A DNA stretch of 64,000 nt from CAYTTR01 sp964440805 (GTDB taxonomy: Bacteria; Acidobacteriota; Aminicenantia; Aminicenantales; Aminicenantaceae): the NCBI GenBank assembly GCA_964440805.1, contig CAYTTR010000010.1:1-64000 (forward strand), in the 5' to 3' direction. Shown here in pieces: positions 34,860 through 43,402 of the stretch (positions are counted from its first letter, which is position 1; the number at the start of each line of letters is the position of its first letter). Position numbers and translations under genes: made by a program. The notes under the pieces were generated by a model. The model had not been told where the DNA came from, made no database searches, and saw nothing but the letters and a program-made list of their open reading frames with translations.

Positions 34860-36011
34860 GTGATTGATTTCAGTTTAGCTGACGAACAAAAAGCACTTCA
34901 GGAGATGGCCAGAGAGTTTGCCCAGAAAGAAATGAAGCCAAATGTGGCTAAATATGACCGGGGAGATGAATTTCCCCAGGCTATTATGGAAAAAGCTTTT
35001 GAGATTGGTTTCATTACCTGCGAGATTCCCGCCCAGTATGGAGGAGGGGGGCTAAGTCATTTGGATACAGTGATTATCAGTGAGGAATTAGCCTGGGCTT
35101 GTGCCGGAATGTATACAACCATAATGGCCAGTTCATTGGCCTTTACTCCGATTATTCTTTTTGGGACAGAGGAACAAAAATCGAAACATCTCACTCCTTG
35201 TACTGAAAAATTAAGCTTTGCCTCATTTTGTTTGACTGAGAGGGAAGCCGGATCAGATGCAGGTTCTCTCAAGACTAAAGCAGTCAAAGACGGCAATGAA
35301 TATATCATTAACGGTTCAAAATGCTTTATAACCAATGGTGGTATTGCCAGCCTTTATGTCATATTTGCCCTGACTGACCCGGAAAAGGGAGCCAGGGGTA
35401 TGAGTGCTTTTATTGTTCCCAGGGATACAAAGGGTATTGTTATCGGTAAAGAAGAAGATAAAATGGGACACAGGGCTTCCAATACGGTTGAGCTCTTTTT
35501 TGAAGATGTCAGGATTCCAGCTGAAAATATGTTGGCCAAAGAAGGCATGGGATTTATTATTGCCATGAGAACGCTGGATCATACCCGAGCACCAGTAGGA
35601 GCAGCTGGAGTTGGAGTGGCCAGGGCTGCTCTGGAATATGCTGTTGAATATGCTAAAACCAGAGAGCAATTCGGGAAACCTATTGCTCTTTTTCAGAACA
35701 CATCTTTCAAGATTGCCCAGATGGCGACAGAAATTAATGCCGCCCGCCATCTTGTATGGCATGCAGCCTGGCTTATGGACCAGGGGAAACCCTGTGGCAA
35801 AGAATCAGCCATGGCCAAATTGTACGGCTCTGATGTGGCTATGAAAGTAACTACCGAAGCTCTTCAGATATTTGGAGGTTATGGTTATATGAAAGATTAT
35901 CCCATGGAAAAGTTGATGAGAGACGCCAAACTCCTTCAGATTTATGAAGGAACAAATGAAATCCAGCGCTTAGTTATTTCAAGAGAAGTAGTCGGTCCCA
36001 TAAAAAAATAA
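34860..36011 (+). CDS. Acyl-CoA dehydrogenase
   Basis: FAD-dependent dehydrogenase introducing the 2,3-double bond in acyl-CoAs, 383 residues. Motifs: FCLTEREAGSDAGSLKT and FITNGG (FAD binding), REQFGKPIALFQ, EALQIFGGYGYMKDYP and YEGTNEIQRL, whose Glu is the usual catalytic base of short- and medium-chain enzymes. Substrate could be butyryl-CoA or a branched amino-acid-derived acyl-CoA; no electron-transfer flavoprotein gene is adjacent to decide. The start is GTG at 34860 with GAGGAGG at 34848-34854. Confidence 0.93.
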   Translation: MIDFSLADEQKALQEMAREFAQKEMKPNVAKYDRGDEFPQAIMEKAFEIGFITCEIPAQYGGGGLSHLDTVIISEELAWACAGMYTTIMASSLAFTPIILFGTEEQKSKHLTPCTEKLSFASFCLTEREAGSDAGSLKTKAVKDGNEYIINGSKCFITNGGIASLYVIFALTDPEKGARGMSAFIVPRDTKGIVIGKEEDKMGHRASNTVELFFEDVRIPAENMLAKEGMGFIIAMRTLDHTRAPVGAAGVGVARAALEYAVEYAKTREQFGKPIALFQNTSFKIAQMATEINAARHLVWHAAWLMDQGKPCGKESAMAKLYGSDVAMKVTTEALQIFGGYGYMKDYPMEKLMRDAKLLQIYEGTNEIQRLVISREVVGPIKK

Positions 36012-36074
36012 AATTAGACACAATAAACCAAAAATGGTGAATAGTAAATAGTGAATTGTTAATAGGGTGAGCTG

Positions 36075-36101
36075 TGAACAGACGGAATAGACAAAATAGA
36101 C
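36075..36101 (-). repeat. Three 9-bp repeats after the acyl-CoA dehydrogenase gene
   Basis: On the minus strand the units are GTCTATTTT, GTCTATTCC and GTCTGTTCA, two of them identical to units in the array at 24141. The preceding 36030-36065 also repeats GTGAATAG-like words. Together they fill the 101-bp convergent gap. Confidence 0.7.
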
Positions 36102-36112
36102 TTTTTTTTATA

Positions 36113-37369
36113 TTATCTACGTAAATCAACCCATTCTTCAATGAATTTCTGGGTTTTCTTTTTGTCTTTCTCCTGAAGCAAAGATTCAAAAATTGCTTTC
36201 AAATGGGGATAAGGAAGAGTTCCGATTATCATCCTGTTGTTGATGATCATGGTTGGAGTGGACCTTATGCCGTAGGCATAATCTTCTGAAGTTTTTTCAT
36301 ATTCTCTGCCTGTATCAATTATCTTTTGAACAAGTTCATGAATTTCTGGGTCGGTTAAAGCGGCTTCAACTCCATATTTTTGAGCTAATTTAAGACGCCA
36401 TTCCGGATCTCTGGCTTTTTTGAAATTATCAAAGATTTCGTCATGAATTCTATTGAAATTTTCTGGATCAGATGCAGCTATGTAAGAAAGGTCGCAAGAG
36501 CTGGGATGTAAATCTTTTTCCACTACTTGATTACACTTGGCTTCAAGGGGGAAAAACTGAAAAGCAATATTTATTTTTCCCTTATATTCTTTCTTTAATC
36601 GGTCAAGCTGCTGGTAAAGAAACAGGCAATCCGGGCAGAGAAAATCAGCATATTCAATAACTCTAATTGGAGCGTCTTCGAATTTTTCTGTAGCTCTGGC
36701 AATCCAGAAAGGGGAGATGAAGCTGGGATTGCTGACTTCAGTCAAACTGTAATATTCTTTAACAATTTTGGTGGCTACCCCACCTAATTGGGCCTTTTGT
36801 TTGGTTTCATAGAACAAATGAAAGCCATAGGCTCCGCTCGTTGTAATTATGGCAAAAACAAAAATATGCTTGAAGGAGGGCTGAAAAAAAGATTTAAAGA
36901 ATGGGGGTTTTTTACTCTTTGTTGTGTTTATGTGATATTTCCAGAATAAAAAAAAGATTAATAAGGAAAAAATGTAGTATCCAGCGCAAAGAAGACAGAG
37001 GCTGTTTAAAAAAAACAGAGAATATGCAAGTAATCCAAGAGCTCCCAGGCTGTTTATAAAAGAAATGAATCTGTTAGTTTTTTCAAAAGAAGGAGATGGA
37101 AAAAGAATTCCCATGATAAACAAAGCCCCTACTATCAAGCCGAAATAACCAATAGGAATTCCTGCAAGATGGGAAATAGGGGAAAAGGCGGAACCATCAC
37201 AGTTTAAAAAAGCACTTATATCACAGAAAGAGCCCTTAAAAATGGATTCGGGGAAATTAGCCTGGTAAAAGTGCTGAAGGGTAAGGATTGAGAATATAAT
37301 CATCCCCGTCCCTGATAGAAAAATCAATCCGCGCTGATATCCCTTTTCAGAGGAGGGAAGTTTATTCAT
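36113..37369 (-). CDS. VKOR-DsbA fusion: disulfide bond-forming protein
   Basis: A 418-residue inner-membrane protein combining both halves of a disulfide-introducing system. The N-terminal 155 residues form a VKOR domain with the loop cysteines of FCDISAFLNC and the quinone-side CxxC as CLLC within the fourth helix. After another helix, a periplasmic thioredoxin-like DsbA/DsbG domain carries a CPDC active site and the cis-proline in RSTPTMI. VKOR would reoxidise the DsbA domain and pass electrons to quinone. VKOR fused to thioredoxin domains is known in several phyla; the CPDC dipeptide differs from the CPHC of E. coli DsbA. Confidence 0.92.
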   Translation of the reverse strand: MNKLPSSEKGYQRGLIFLSGTGMIIFSILTLQHFYQANFPESIFKGSFCDISAFLNCDGSAFSPISHLAGIPIGYFGLIVGALFIMGILFPSPSFEKTNRFISFINSLGALGLLAYSLFFLNSLCLLCAGYYIFSLLIFFLFWKYHINTTKSKKPPFFKSFFQPSFKHIFVFAIITTSGAYGFHLFYETKQKAQLGGVATKIVKEYYSLTEVSNPSFISPFWIARATEKFEDAPIRVIEYADFLCPDCLFLYQQLDRLKKEYKGKINIAFQFFPLEAKCNQVVEKDLHPSSCDLSYIAASDPENFNRIHDEIFDNFKKARDPEWRLKLAQKYGVEAALTDPEIHELVQKIIDTGREYEKTSEDYAYGIRSTPTMIINNRMIIGTLPYPHLKAIFESLLQEKDKKKTQKFIEEWVDLRR

Positions 37370-37486
37370 AAAAAATTCCGGAGATGGGACTTGGGGCTGT
37401 TGAAAAAATTAGTTTGTTGATGGAGAATAGTCTCCTTTATCAGGAGATAATTCAAGTCCATTTCTTCGGGGAGAAAAGGTGGATTA

Positions 37487-37873
37487 TTATTCCTCGGTAA
37501 AGTATTCAGGTATAATCCCTAAAACTTCGATACCTGCACCCTTAGCAATATCGATAAGCTCGATAACCCGGCTGTAAGGGAGTTTTGCATCAGCTCTGAT
37601 AAAGATAGTTTTATCAGAACGAGCCTGGTAAATGGTTCTTAAACGGTCCTGGAGCATGTTTAGTTCAATTTCTTCCTGGTTGATCATAACGCTCAGATCT
37701 TTTTTTAAGGTTAAAACGATGAGTCCTTGAGGAGTGGCGCTGGTATCAGCGGTGGTCTCAGGTAGCTTGACATCGATCCCTTTCTGGACCATGGGAGTGA
37801 TCACCATGAAGATGATGAGCAAAACGAGTAATACGTCGCATAAAGGAACGACATTGGGTTCAGCTCTGGGCAT
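37487..37873 (-). CDS. ExbD/TolR-family protein
   Basis: A 128-residue inner-membrane protein with one N-terminal helix containing the proton-conducting aspartate (NVVPLCDVLLVLLIIFMV) and a periplasmic domain ending in VIELIDIAKGAGIEVLGI. It would work with an ExbB/TolQ channel to energise TonB or TolA. No ExbB/TolQ gene adjoins it here. A strong AAGGAGG lies just upstream of the ATG. Confidence 0.9.
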   Translation of the reverse strand: MPRAEPNVVPLCDVLLVLLIIFMVITPMVQKGIDVKLPETTADTSATPQGLIVLTLKKDLSVMINQEEIELNMLQDRLRTIYQARSDKTIFIRADAKLPYSRVIELIDIAKGAGIEVLGIIPEYFTEE

Positions 37874-37907
37874 TATTTCCTCCTTGTTTTCATCATCTTG
37901 GATTATT

Positions 37908-37937
37908 ATTTTATGATAAATCTTTTTTCATTGTCAA
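37908..37937 (-). promoter_or_regulatory. Promoter of the exbD-like gene
   Basis: Minus-strand TTGACA (37932-37937) and TAAAAT (37908-37913) separated by 18 bp. It lies next to, and partly back to back with, the plus-strand promoter at 37946. Confidence 0.6.
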
Positions 37938-37945
37938 TGTCAAAG

Positions 37946-37974
37946 TTGATTTTTTTCCAGATAGGATTTATATT
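37946..37974 (+). promoter_or_regulatory. Promoter of the TIGR04076 gene
   Basis: TTGATT (37946-37951) and TATATT (37969-37974) with 17-bp spacing. The predicted start near 37981 leaves about 15 nt, just enough for the AGGAGG site. Confidence 0.5.
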
Positions 37975-37995
37975 GGCAATGATGAAGGAGGGATC

Positions 37996-38265
37996 ATGAA
38001 AGATTTAAAGGTCGAAGTAACAGAGATCAAGCAACGCTGTGGTGCTAAGCATAAAAAGGGTGATTGTTTCTTTATCAGGGGCGAAGGGACCATCGAAATT
38101 CCGGGAAATAAAAAGGTCTGTCTTTATGCTCTAAACAGCTTGTTTCCATTTCTCACTGCCAAGCAGCGTGAAGATGAACTACCCCACGATGACTGGATTG
38201 CCGAGACAGAAACTCTTTGCTGTCCCGATCCCCTTGGAGTGGTCTTTAAAATCACCACTCTGTAA
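37996..38265 (+). CDS. TIGR04076 family small protein
   Basis: An 89-residue protein resembling the TIGR04076 family of unknown function. Features seen are VEVTEIKQRCGAKHKKGD, ALNSLFPFLTA and a C-terminal CCPDPLGVVF; conserved cysteines suggest metal or redox chemistry. An AGGAGG site precedes the ATG, and it has its own promoter divergent from exbD. It converges with cstA, 14 bp away. Confidence 0.78.
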   Translation: MKDLKVEVTEIKQRCGAKHKKGDCFFIRGEGTIEIPGNKKVCLYALNSLFPFLTAKQREDELPHDDWIAETETLCCPDPLGVVFKITTL

Positions 38266-38279
38266 AAACAATAGATGAT

Positions 38280-39938
38280 TCATCGTGATTTCTTGAAAGA
38301 AAACAGGATAAAGCGGGCATCATAAATAATAATAACCGCCAAAATAATCAAAACAATAGTGACCAAAGTAAGAAGATAGCTCCCTGCTTTAAGGAAATTC
38401 CAGCCTTGATAAAGAAGAGCTCCAATGGTAGTAAGTAACATGAAATAAGCAGGATAGAGGGTAAACTGCTTAGGACGGTTTTTACTGACCAAATAAGAAG
38501 TTACTACGATCAAGGCTAAAGCAGCTACCAGCTGGTTTGAAGCTCCAAATACCGGCCAAATCGCTTTATAACCTTCAGTGGCTCCTAATGCCGCAGCAAA
38601 GATCAGGATTACTGATGAGGCCAACCATCTGTTCTGAAAAATTTTCTTTTCCTTTCCCAGAAGTTCTGAGAAGATGAATCGTCCGAGGCGGGTTCCAGTG
38701 TCCAGGGTGGTCAGAACAAAGGCGTTAAGCATAACCATGCCTATAAATGCGCCTAAAGTAAGAGATAATCCGGGAATAGCAGAAATGAATTTTCCATAAC
38801 CAGTGGCAAAAGCTTTTATGGGATCTCCGGTCGATGTCATTAAGAATTGAAAACCAAGAGGATTTTCTGAAGCTGAAGGATCCCAAATTAAGGCTCCGGC
38901 AGCAATAAAAATAACCAATCCTGCCAAGGCGGCTTCGGTCAGCATGGCTCCAAAGCCAATAGCTTTTCCAGAGCTTTCATCAGGAAGCTGTTTGGCAGTA
39001 GTCCCTCCAGCAACTACGGAATGAAATCCCGAAATAGCGCCACAGGCTATAATAACAAAAAGCATGGGCCAGAGTGTTCCTCCTTCGTTTGAAAAGGAAG
39101 TGAAAGCTGGAGCATTTAGAGTGGGATTGGATAAAATCAAGCCTGAAAATCCCAGGCCTAATCCAAGAAAGAGAATCCAGGTGCTGATATAATCTCTTGG
39201 CTGTAGAAGAAACCAAACAGGCAAGGTGGAAGCAAAAAGACTATAGATGATTAAAACGAGGAACCAGAAGGTCTGAGAAGAAATTCCCAGAATTTGGAGA
39301 GGAAGAATAATAGGGAAAAGTTCGCCTAAATAAATCAAGAAAAAAAGACAGAATAAGGCGGCAATTGTTCCAACAATGACATTTATACCTTTCCTGTAAA
39401 TTAGCCAGCCAAAGATCATGGCCATTAAAATAAGGCCAAAGGTGGGAATAACAATTTCCGGCTGTGAAACAAGAGTTTGAGATGCAACCACTGCAAAGAC
39501 AGCTATGACCAGGGCTAAGGCAAGCCAGAGAAAGACAGAAAAAATTATTTTAGCTCTCCGGCCCAATGTTTTTTGGGAAATGTCTGCCAGAGAAGTGCCG
39601 TCATTCTGGACCGAGGTCATTAAAGATGTAAAATCATGGACAGCTCCCAGGAATACACTTCCTAAGGAAATCCAAACAAGAGCTCCCAGCCAGCCAAAGT
39701 AAAGCACTCCCAGTAGAGGTCCAAGGATTGGCCCTGCTCCGGCGATGGAAGAGAAATGATGCCCGAAAAGAAGTGCCTTTTTGGCCGGAGAATAATCAAT
39801 CCCGTCATTAATCCGTCGGGCAGGAGTGAGGCGGTCGGGATCTATTCCCATGATTCTTTTCTCGATAAAGCTTCCGTAAATTTTATAGCTCAGAAAAAGC
39901 CAGCTAATTAACAATATGGCCAGCGGTAAGGCATTCAT
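38280..39938 (-). CDS. cstA: Carbon starvation protein CstA (short form)
   Basis: A 552-residue multi-pass membrane protein of the CstA family, linked to peptide and pyruvate uptake. Blocks seen: RRINDGIDYSPAKKALLFGHHFSSIAGAGPILGP near residues 41-74, HSVVAGGTTAKQLPDESSGKAIGFGAMLTE and LTTLDTGTRLGRFIF. It is shorter than the roughly 700-residue E. coli CstA, as is common outside enterobacteria. It is the last gene of a glycosyltransferase-OPT-cstA operon, 18 bp after the OPT gene. Confidence 0.93.
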   Translation of the reverse strand: MNALPLAILLISWLFLSYKIYGSFIEKRIMGIDPDRLTPARRINDGIDYSPAKKALLFGHHFSSIAGAGPILGPLLGVLYFGWLGALVWISLGSVFLGAVHDFTSLMTSVQNDGTSLADISQKTLGRRAKIIFSVFLWLALALVIAVFAVVASQTLVSQPEIVIPTFGLILMAMIFGWLIYRKGINVIVGTIAALFCLFFLIYLGELFPIILPLQILGISSQTFWFLVLIIYSLFASTLPVWFLLQPRDYISTWILFLGLGLGFSGLILSNPTLNAPAFTSFSNEGGTLWPMLFVIIACGAISGFHSVVAGGTTAKQLPDESSGKAIGFGAMLTEAALAGLVIFIAAGALIWDPSASENPLGFQFLMTSTGDPIKAFATGYGKFISAIPGLSLTLGAFIGMVMLNAFVLTTLDTGTRLGRFIFSELLGKEKKIFQNRWLASSVILIFAAALGATEGYKAIWPVFGASNQLVAALALIVVTSYLVSKNRPKQFTLYPAYFMLLTTIGALLYQGWNFLKAGSYLLTLVTIVLIILAVIIIYDARFILFSFKKSR

Positions 39939-39956
39939 TTTTTTATCTCACCTTGA

Positions 39957-41891
39957 TTATTTTTTGGTCATCCGGAAGAGATAAAGACAGAGGAGAGTGA
40001 AAACAGTTAAGGCAATGAAATCTCCTCCATATCCAGGCCAAACAAGTCCGATTCCTTCGGGCTTGGCTTTGGCTACAAAAGCATAGAGAGCAATGAGAAC
40101 ACCAGCTATTCCTTCTCCGGCAATAAAGCCTGAACCAAGAAGAATCCCTTTTTCTTTTCTTGAAGCTCTAACTTCTTCATTCTTGGCCCGGTTCTCCACT
40201 AATTGTCTCAAGAATCCTCCTATAAAGATGGGAGTCATAGTGGATAATGGAAGATAGATTCCTACAGCAAATGGAAGAGAGGGAATCTTGATCAGTTCGG
40301 CTACCACAGCGAAAGCTCCTCCAATAAGAACCAAAGCCCATGGCAGGTCACCGCCAAGGACTCCCTCAATAACTGTTTTCATCAGAACGGCTTGAGGAGC
40401 AGGGAGAGCTTCGGAACCAAAAGTGAAAGATTTTCCCAGAAGCCAAACAGCTCCGGCAATAGCAAAAGCTGATGAAATAACGCCTATCAGCTCACTGCTT
40501 TGTTGTCTCTTTGGAGTGGCGCCAATTATATAGCCTGCTTTTAAGTCCTGTGAAATATCTCCAGCGATGGAAGATCCCACGCAAACAACCGTTCCCACTG
40601 TTAAGGCAGTGGCCATTCCCAGCATGTCAGTCCATCCGAGGAAAAAGAAGACCAGACTGGTCCCCAACAAGGTGACAATGGTCATCCCTGATGTTGGATT
40701 GGAGGAAACACCCACCATGCCCACAATGCGGGAAGAAACAGTTACGAAACAAAAAGCAAAAATCACTATGCAAACTGAAGCGATGAGACGGATGGTGGTG
40801 GTTGTATGAACTCCCAGGATTTGGGGGGAAAGGATAAGAATGGCTATCACAGTCATGATTCCTATAAAAAGCACAGTGATTGGGAGGTCTTTTTCTGTCC
40901 GTTTTTTTTCGACCTGCATTCCATGTCTTTTGAGATTAATTTCCTGGATTCCGATTTTCAATGATTGGAACATAGTGGGAAGTGATTTAGCTACTGTGAT
41001 TAGTCCTCCTACAGCCACAGCCCCGGCACCTATATAGCGGATATATCTATTCCAGATATCATAGGCTGACATCTGAGCTATGGACAGGTTTTTTTCCGGG
41101 AAAATAGGCAATGGCAGGTATTCACCGAAGTAAGCAATGAGGGGGATGATTCCGAGCCATGAAAGCATTCCGCCAGCGACCATGATGCCAGCGATTCTTG
41201 GCCCCAGAATAAAACCTACTCCCAGAAGGGCTGGAGTAGGTTCCATTCCCAGTTCTGCTTTCTTGAGCACTGGTATTTTCAGGGCAATCTTTTCAGACCA
41301 AAGTTGAAAAAAACCGACTAAACTTTTCAGGACTGCTCCTATTCCCAATCCAAGGAATACATTTTTTGCTCGAGCCCCTCCTTCATCGGCAGCGATTAAC
41401 ACCTGAGCGGCAGCTGTACCTTCCGGGTAGGGGAGAACTCCATGTTCCCTGACAATTAAGAACCGACGGAGGGGAATCATGAACAATACTCCCAACACTC
41501 CTCCCAGCATGGCCAGGATGCCTATTTTGAATATGCCCGGATTGAATCCCCAGAGAAAAAGAGCCGGAATGGTGAAAATAATCCCTGAAGCTAAAGAAGA
41601 ACTGGCTGAGCCAGTAGTTTGAGCAATGTTGCAGTCGAGGATGGTACTTTTTCCAATAAGGGGAGTGAGAGCCCGGAAAACTCCCACTGAAATGACAGCC
41701 AAAGGAATGGCCGTAGATATAGTCAAACCAACTCTCAAACCTAAGTAAGCATTGGCTGAGCCGAAAATCATTCCAAATAATGCACCCAGCACAACAGCTT
41801 TAATAGTGATATCTTTCATAGGAGTTTGGTTGGGAACATAGGGAAGGTGGGTATTTAATGACTTTTTACCCTTGTTGTTGTCAGTTTTCAT
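39957..41891 (-). CDS. OPT-family oligopeptide transporter (copy 2)
   Basis: A 644-residue OPT transporter, paralogous to the one at 24.8 kb: GSANAYLGLRVGLTISTAIPLAVIS, LPYPEGTAAAQVLIA, GMVGVSSNPTSGMT, GDISQDLKAGYIIGATPKRQQ. About 14 to 16 helices are evident. The N-terminus (PNQTPMKDITIKAVVLGALFG) parallels copy 1. GGGAGG precedes the ATG, which overlaps the glycosyltransferase stop by 11 bases. The linked cstA supports a role in peptide or related carbon uptake. Confidence 0.93.
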   Translation of the reverse strand: MKTDNNKGKKSLNTHLPYVPNQTPMKDITIKAVVLGALFGMIFGSANAYLGLRVGLTISTAIPLAVISVGVFRALTPLIGKSTILDCNIAQTTGSASSSLASGIIFTIPALFLWGFNPGIFKIGILAMLGGVLGVLFMIPLRRFLIVREHGVLPYPEGTAAAQVLIAADEGGARAKNVFLGLGIGAVLKSLVGFFQLWSEKIALKIPVLKKAELGMEPTPALLGVGFILGPRIAGIMVAGGMLSWLGIIPLIAYFGEYLPLPIFPEKNLSIAQMSAYDIWNRYIRYIGAGAVAVGGLITVAKSLPTMFQSLKIGIQEINLKRHGMQVEKKRTEKDLPITVLFIGIMTVIAILILSPQILGVHTTTTIRLIASVCIVIFAFCFVTVSSRIVGMVGVSSNPTSGMTIVTLLGTSLVFFFLGWTDMLGMATALTVGTVVCVGSSIAGDISQDLKAGYIIGATPKRQQSSELIGVISSAFAIAGAVWLLGKSFTFGSEALPAPQAVLMKTVIEGVLGGDLPWALVLIGGAFAVVAELIKIPSLPFAVGIYLPLSTMTPIFIGGFLRQLVENRAKNEEVRASRKEKGILLGSGFIAGEGIAGVLIALYAFVAKAKPEGIGLVWPGYGGDFIALTVFTLLCLYLFRMTKK

Positions 41892-42957
41892 CCTTAATCC
41901 TCCCTTTTATGAGCAAGATTTTTTCAATTGTTTTTTCCCAAGTTATCTTGGAAATATAATCAAGAGCATTTTGTCCCATTTTCTCAGCTTTCTCCTGTTG
42001 AGCAGCCAATAAATCTATTTTTTCGGCTATTTTTCCAGGATCTGGATCGGTTATGAATCCTGTCAAGGAATCTTGAACAAGTTCGGCTGGACCTCCACTA
42101 TCAAAGGTGGTAATAACTGGTTTGCCGCATGAAAATGCCTCTCCGGTAACAAATCCATAATCTTCCTGGTAGGGAGCAAAAAATACTGCTCGACAGCAGG
42201 CAAAGTGCTTTATTAAAGTATTCTCATCAGTTCTTCCCAGAAAAATTATTCTTTTTTCCAGTTGATTATTCCGGACAAGCTGTTTTAATTTTAATTCATC
42301 TGGACCTTCTCCAATTATAACTGCTTTGATATCTTTATTTCGGGTTTGGATGAAAGCCTGGATGAGAAGATGAATCCTTTTCAATGGTTGCAGTCTTGAA
42401 ACGGTTAAAATATAGTTCTTATATGACTCCCGGAAATATTTTCTTTGAGGAGGAGGAGGGTAGAGGACAGAGGAGGGAATGTTTCCCCACTTTCTTAGCC
42501 TTTGTTGTACTGTTTTTGACTGAGCAAACACCTTGCTGACATTGTGTTTAAGTAAGTAGGAATCAATCAGATGAAAAAAACTTCTTCTTATGGATTCCTT
42601 GATTTTACCCTTCCAACTTAATTGGGGAAAGAGTGTTCCCCACAAATCATAGTATTCTCTCAAACGATGATTCAACCAACAGACATGAAGTGAGTGTTTA
42701 ACGGCATAACTGGGAAATCGCAAAGAAATCACCTGGTGGATTTTTCTTCCCAATCCGTCTTCTTCAACATCTGTAAACCGGGTGGCCAGATAAGCCCTGA
42801 ATTGTTTTCCGAATCTGTTTTGAGGAGTTAAGACGAGATCGGCTTCACATCCATAATCCCGCAAAGCCTGGACGATATTTCTGGCAATGGTTAAATGACC
42901 ACCTTCCACAAAGGGAACATCCGAAGTAACCACGGCCACCCGGATTTTTTGGAGCAT
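41881..42957 (-). CDS. Glycosyltransferase family 4 protein
   Basis: A 358-residue GT-B fold enzyme transferring a sugar from a nucleotide donor. VPFVEGGHLTIARNIVQAL opens the acceptor domain. The donor domain shows ILTVSRLQPLKRIHLLIQAF, VIIGEGPDELKLKQLV and the EX7E motif as EDYGFVTGEAFSCGKPVITTFDSGGPAELV. Target unknown; surface glycan assembly is plausible. Its operon with two transporters is unusual for such an enzyme. Confidence 0.88.
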   Translation of the reverse strand: MLQKIRVAVVTSDVPFVEGGHLTIARNIVQALRDYGCEADLVLTPQNRFGKQFRAYLATRFTDVEEDGLGRKIHQVISLRFPSYAVKHSLHVCWLNHRLREYYDLWGTLFPQLSWKGKIKESIRRSFFHLIDSYLLKHNVSKVFAQSKTVQQRLRKWGNIPSSVLYPPPPQRKYFRESYKNYILTVSRLQPLKRIHLLIQAFIQTRNKDIKAVIIGEGPDELKLKQLVRNNQLEKRIIFLGRTDENTLIKHFACCRAVFFAPYQEDYGFVTGEAFSCGKPVITTFDSGGPAELVQDSLTGFITDPDPGKIAEKIDLLAAQQEKAEKMGQNALDYISKITWEKTIEKILLIKGRIKDEN

Positions 42958-43103
42958 GGCCTTTTATTTAGCTCCTTAACTGGAATTTTTTCCATTGTAC
43001 CTGAGTTAAAAAGGAAAATCGAGAGATTTTCAGGATTAATATTTTTTTCCCCTTTATAGAGCTATAATTATCACCTTTTATAGAAAATAAGACTGTGGGA
43101 GAG

Positions 43104-43179
43104 CCTATGCCATAATAAAATCTCTTAAGTTATAGGTAGTATTTATGATATAAAAAGTATCGGCCTTTTTTATGAATAG
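43104..43179 (+). repeat. 76-bp dispersed repeat, copy B
   Basis: Matches the reverse complement of 16355-16430 at 67 of 76 positions without gaps. All nine differences are transitions, seven of them towards A or T in this copy. The shared core is GATATAAAAAGTATCGG. Confidence 0.85.
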
Positions 43180-43202
43180 TTAAGATAAGTTGAGGACTGT
43201 CA

Positions 43203-43276
43203 GGCGGAGTTACGCAACCGCCTACAAGGTTTAGGAGGGAATGGCGTATAAAATCCGACGGGAGCGATAACATCCC
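43203..43276. repeat. REP-like hairpin cluster
   Basis: A perfect 5-bp stem GGCGG (43203-43207) / CCGCC (43218-43222) encloses a 10-nt loop, and a second small stem GGGA/TCCC spans 43260-43276. The block is much more GC-rich than its surroundings. It resembles REP-type palindromes or a structured RNA; no known riboswitch consensus was recognised. Confidence 0.45.
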
Positions 43277-43278
43277 CC

Positions 43279-43302
43279 AATGCTCTGTTCAGCATTTTGT
43301 TT
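43279..43302 (+). terminator. Hairpin with T-tract, possible terminator
   Basis: Stem AATGCT (43279-43284) / AGCATT (43291-43296) with a 6-nt loop, followed by TTGTTTTTT. The stem is weak in GC, but the shape is that of an intrinsic terminator closing the hairpin cluster, upstream of the ACT gene promoter. Confidence 0.4.
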
Positions 43303-43345
43303 TTTGGCATCATGGTTTTAGAAATGCTTATGCTGTTAACTTTTT

Positions 43346-43375
43346 TTGTTTTTAGAAGTATTAATTTGTTATAAT
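43346..43375 (+). promoter_or_regulatory. Promoter of the ACT-domain gene
   Basis: TTGTTT (43346-43351) and perfect TATAAT (43370-43375) at 18 bp. Predicted leader of about 20 nt including AAGGAGG. Confidence 0.55.
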
Positions 43376-43402
43376 AATCTTTTCTAAAAAGGAGGATATT
43401 AA

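Larger units (their letters stand above)
42958..43402. other. 445-bp intergenic region with repeats and hairpins
   Basis: No gene is supported. From left to right it holds an AT-rich stretch, the 76-bp repeat copy B (43104-43179), a GC-rich hairpin cluster (43200-43302) and the ACT gene promoter (43346-43375). A 69-codon minus-strand frame over 43200-43409 is rejected. Confidence 0.8.

Noticed and set aside
43203..43302. Known riboswitch (c-di-GMP, fluoride, ZTP or glycine type) upstream of the ACT gene
   Set aside because: None of the consensus cores is present, and the ACT promoter lies downstream of the block.
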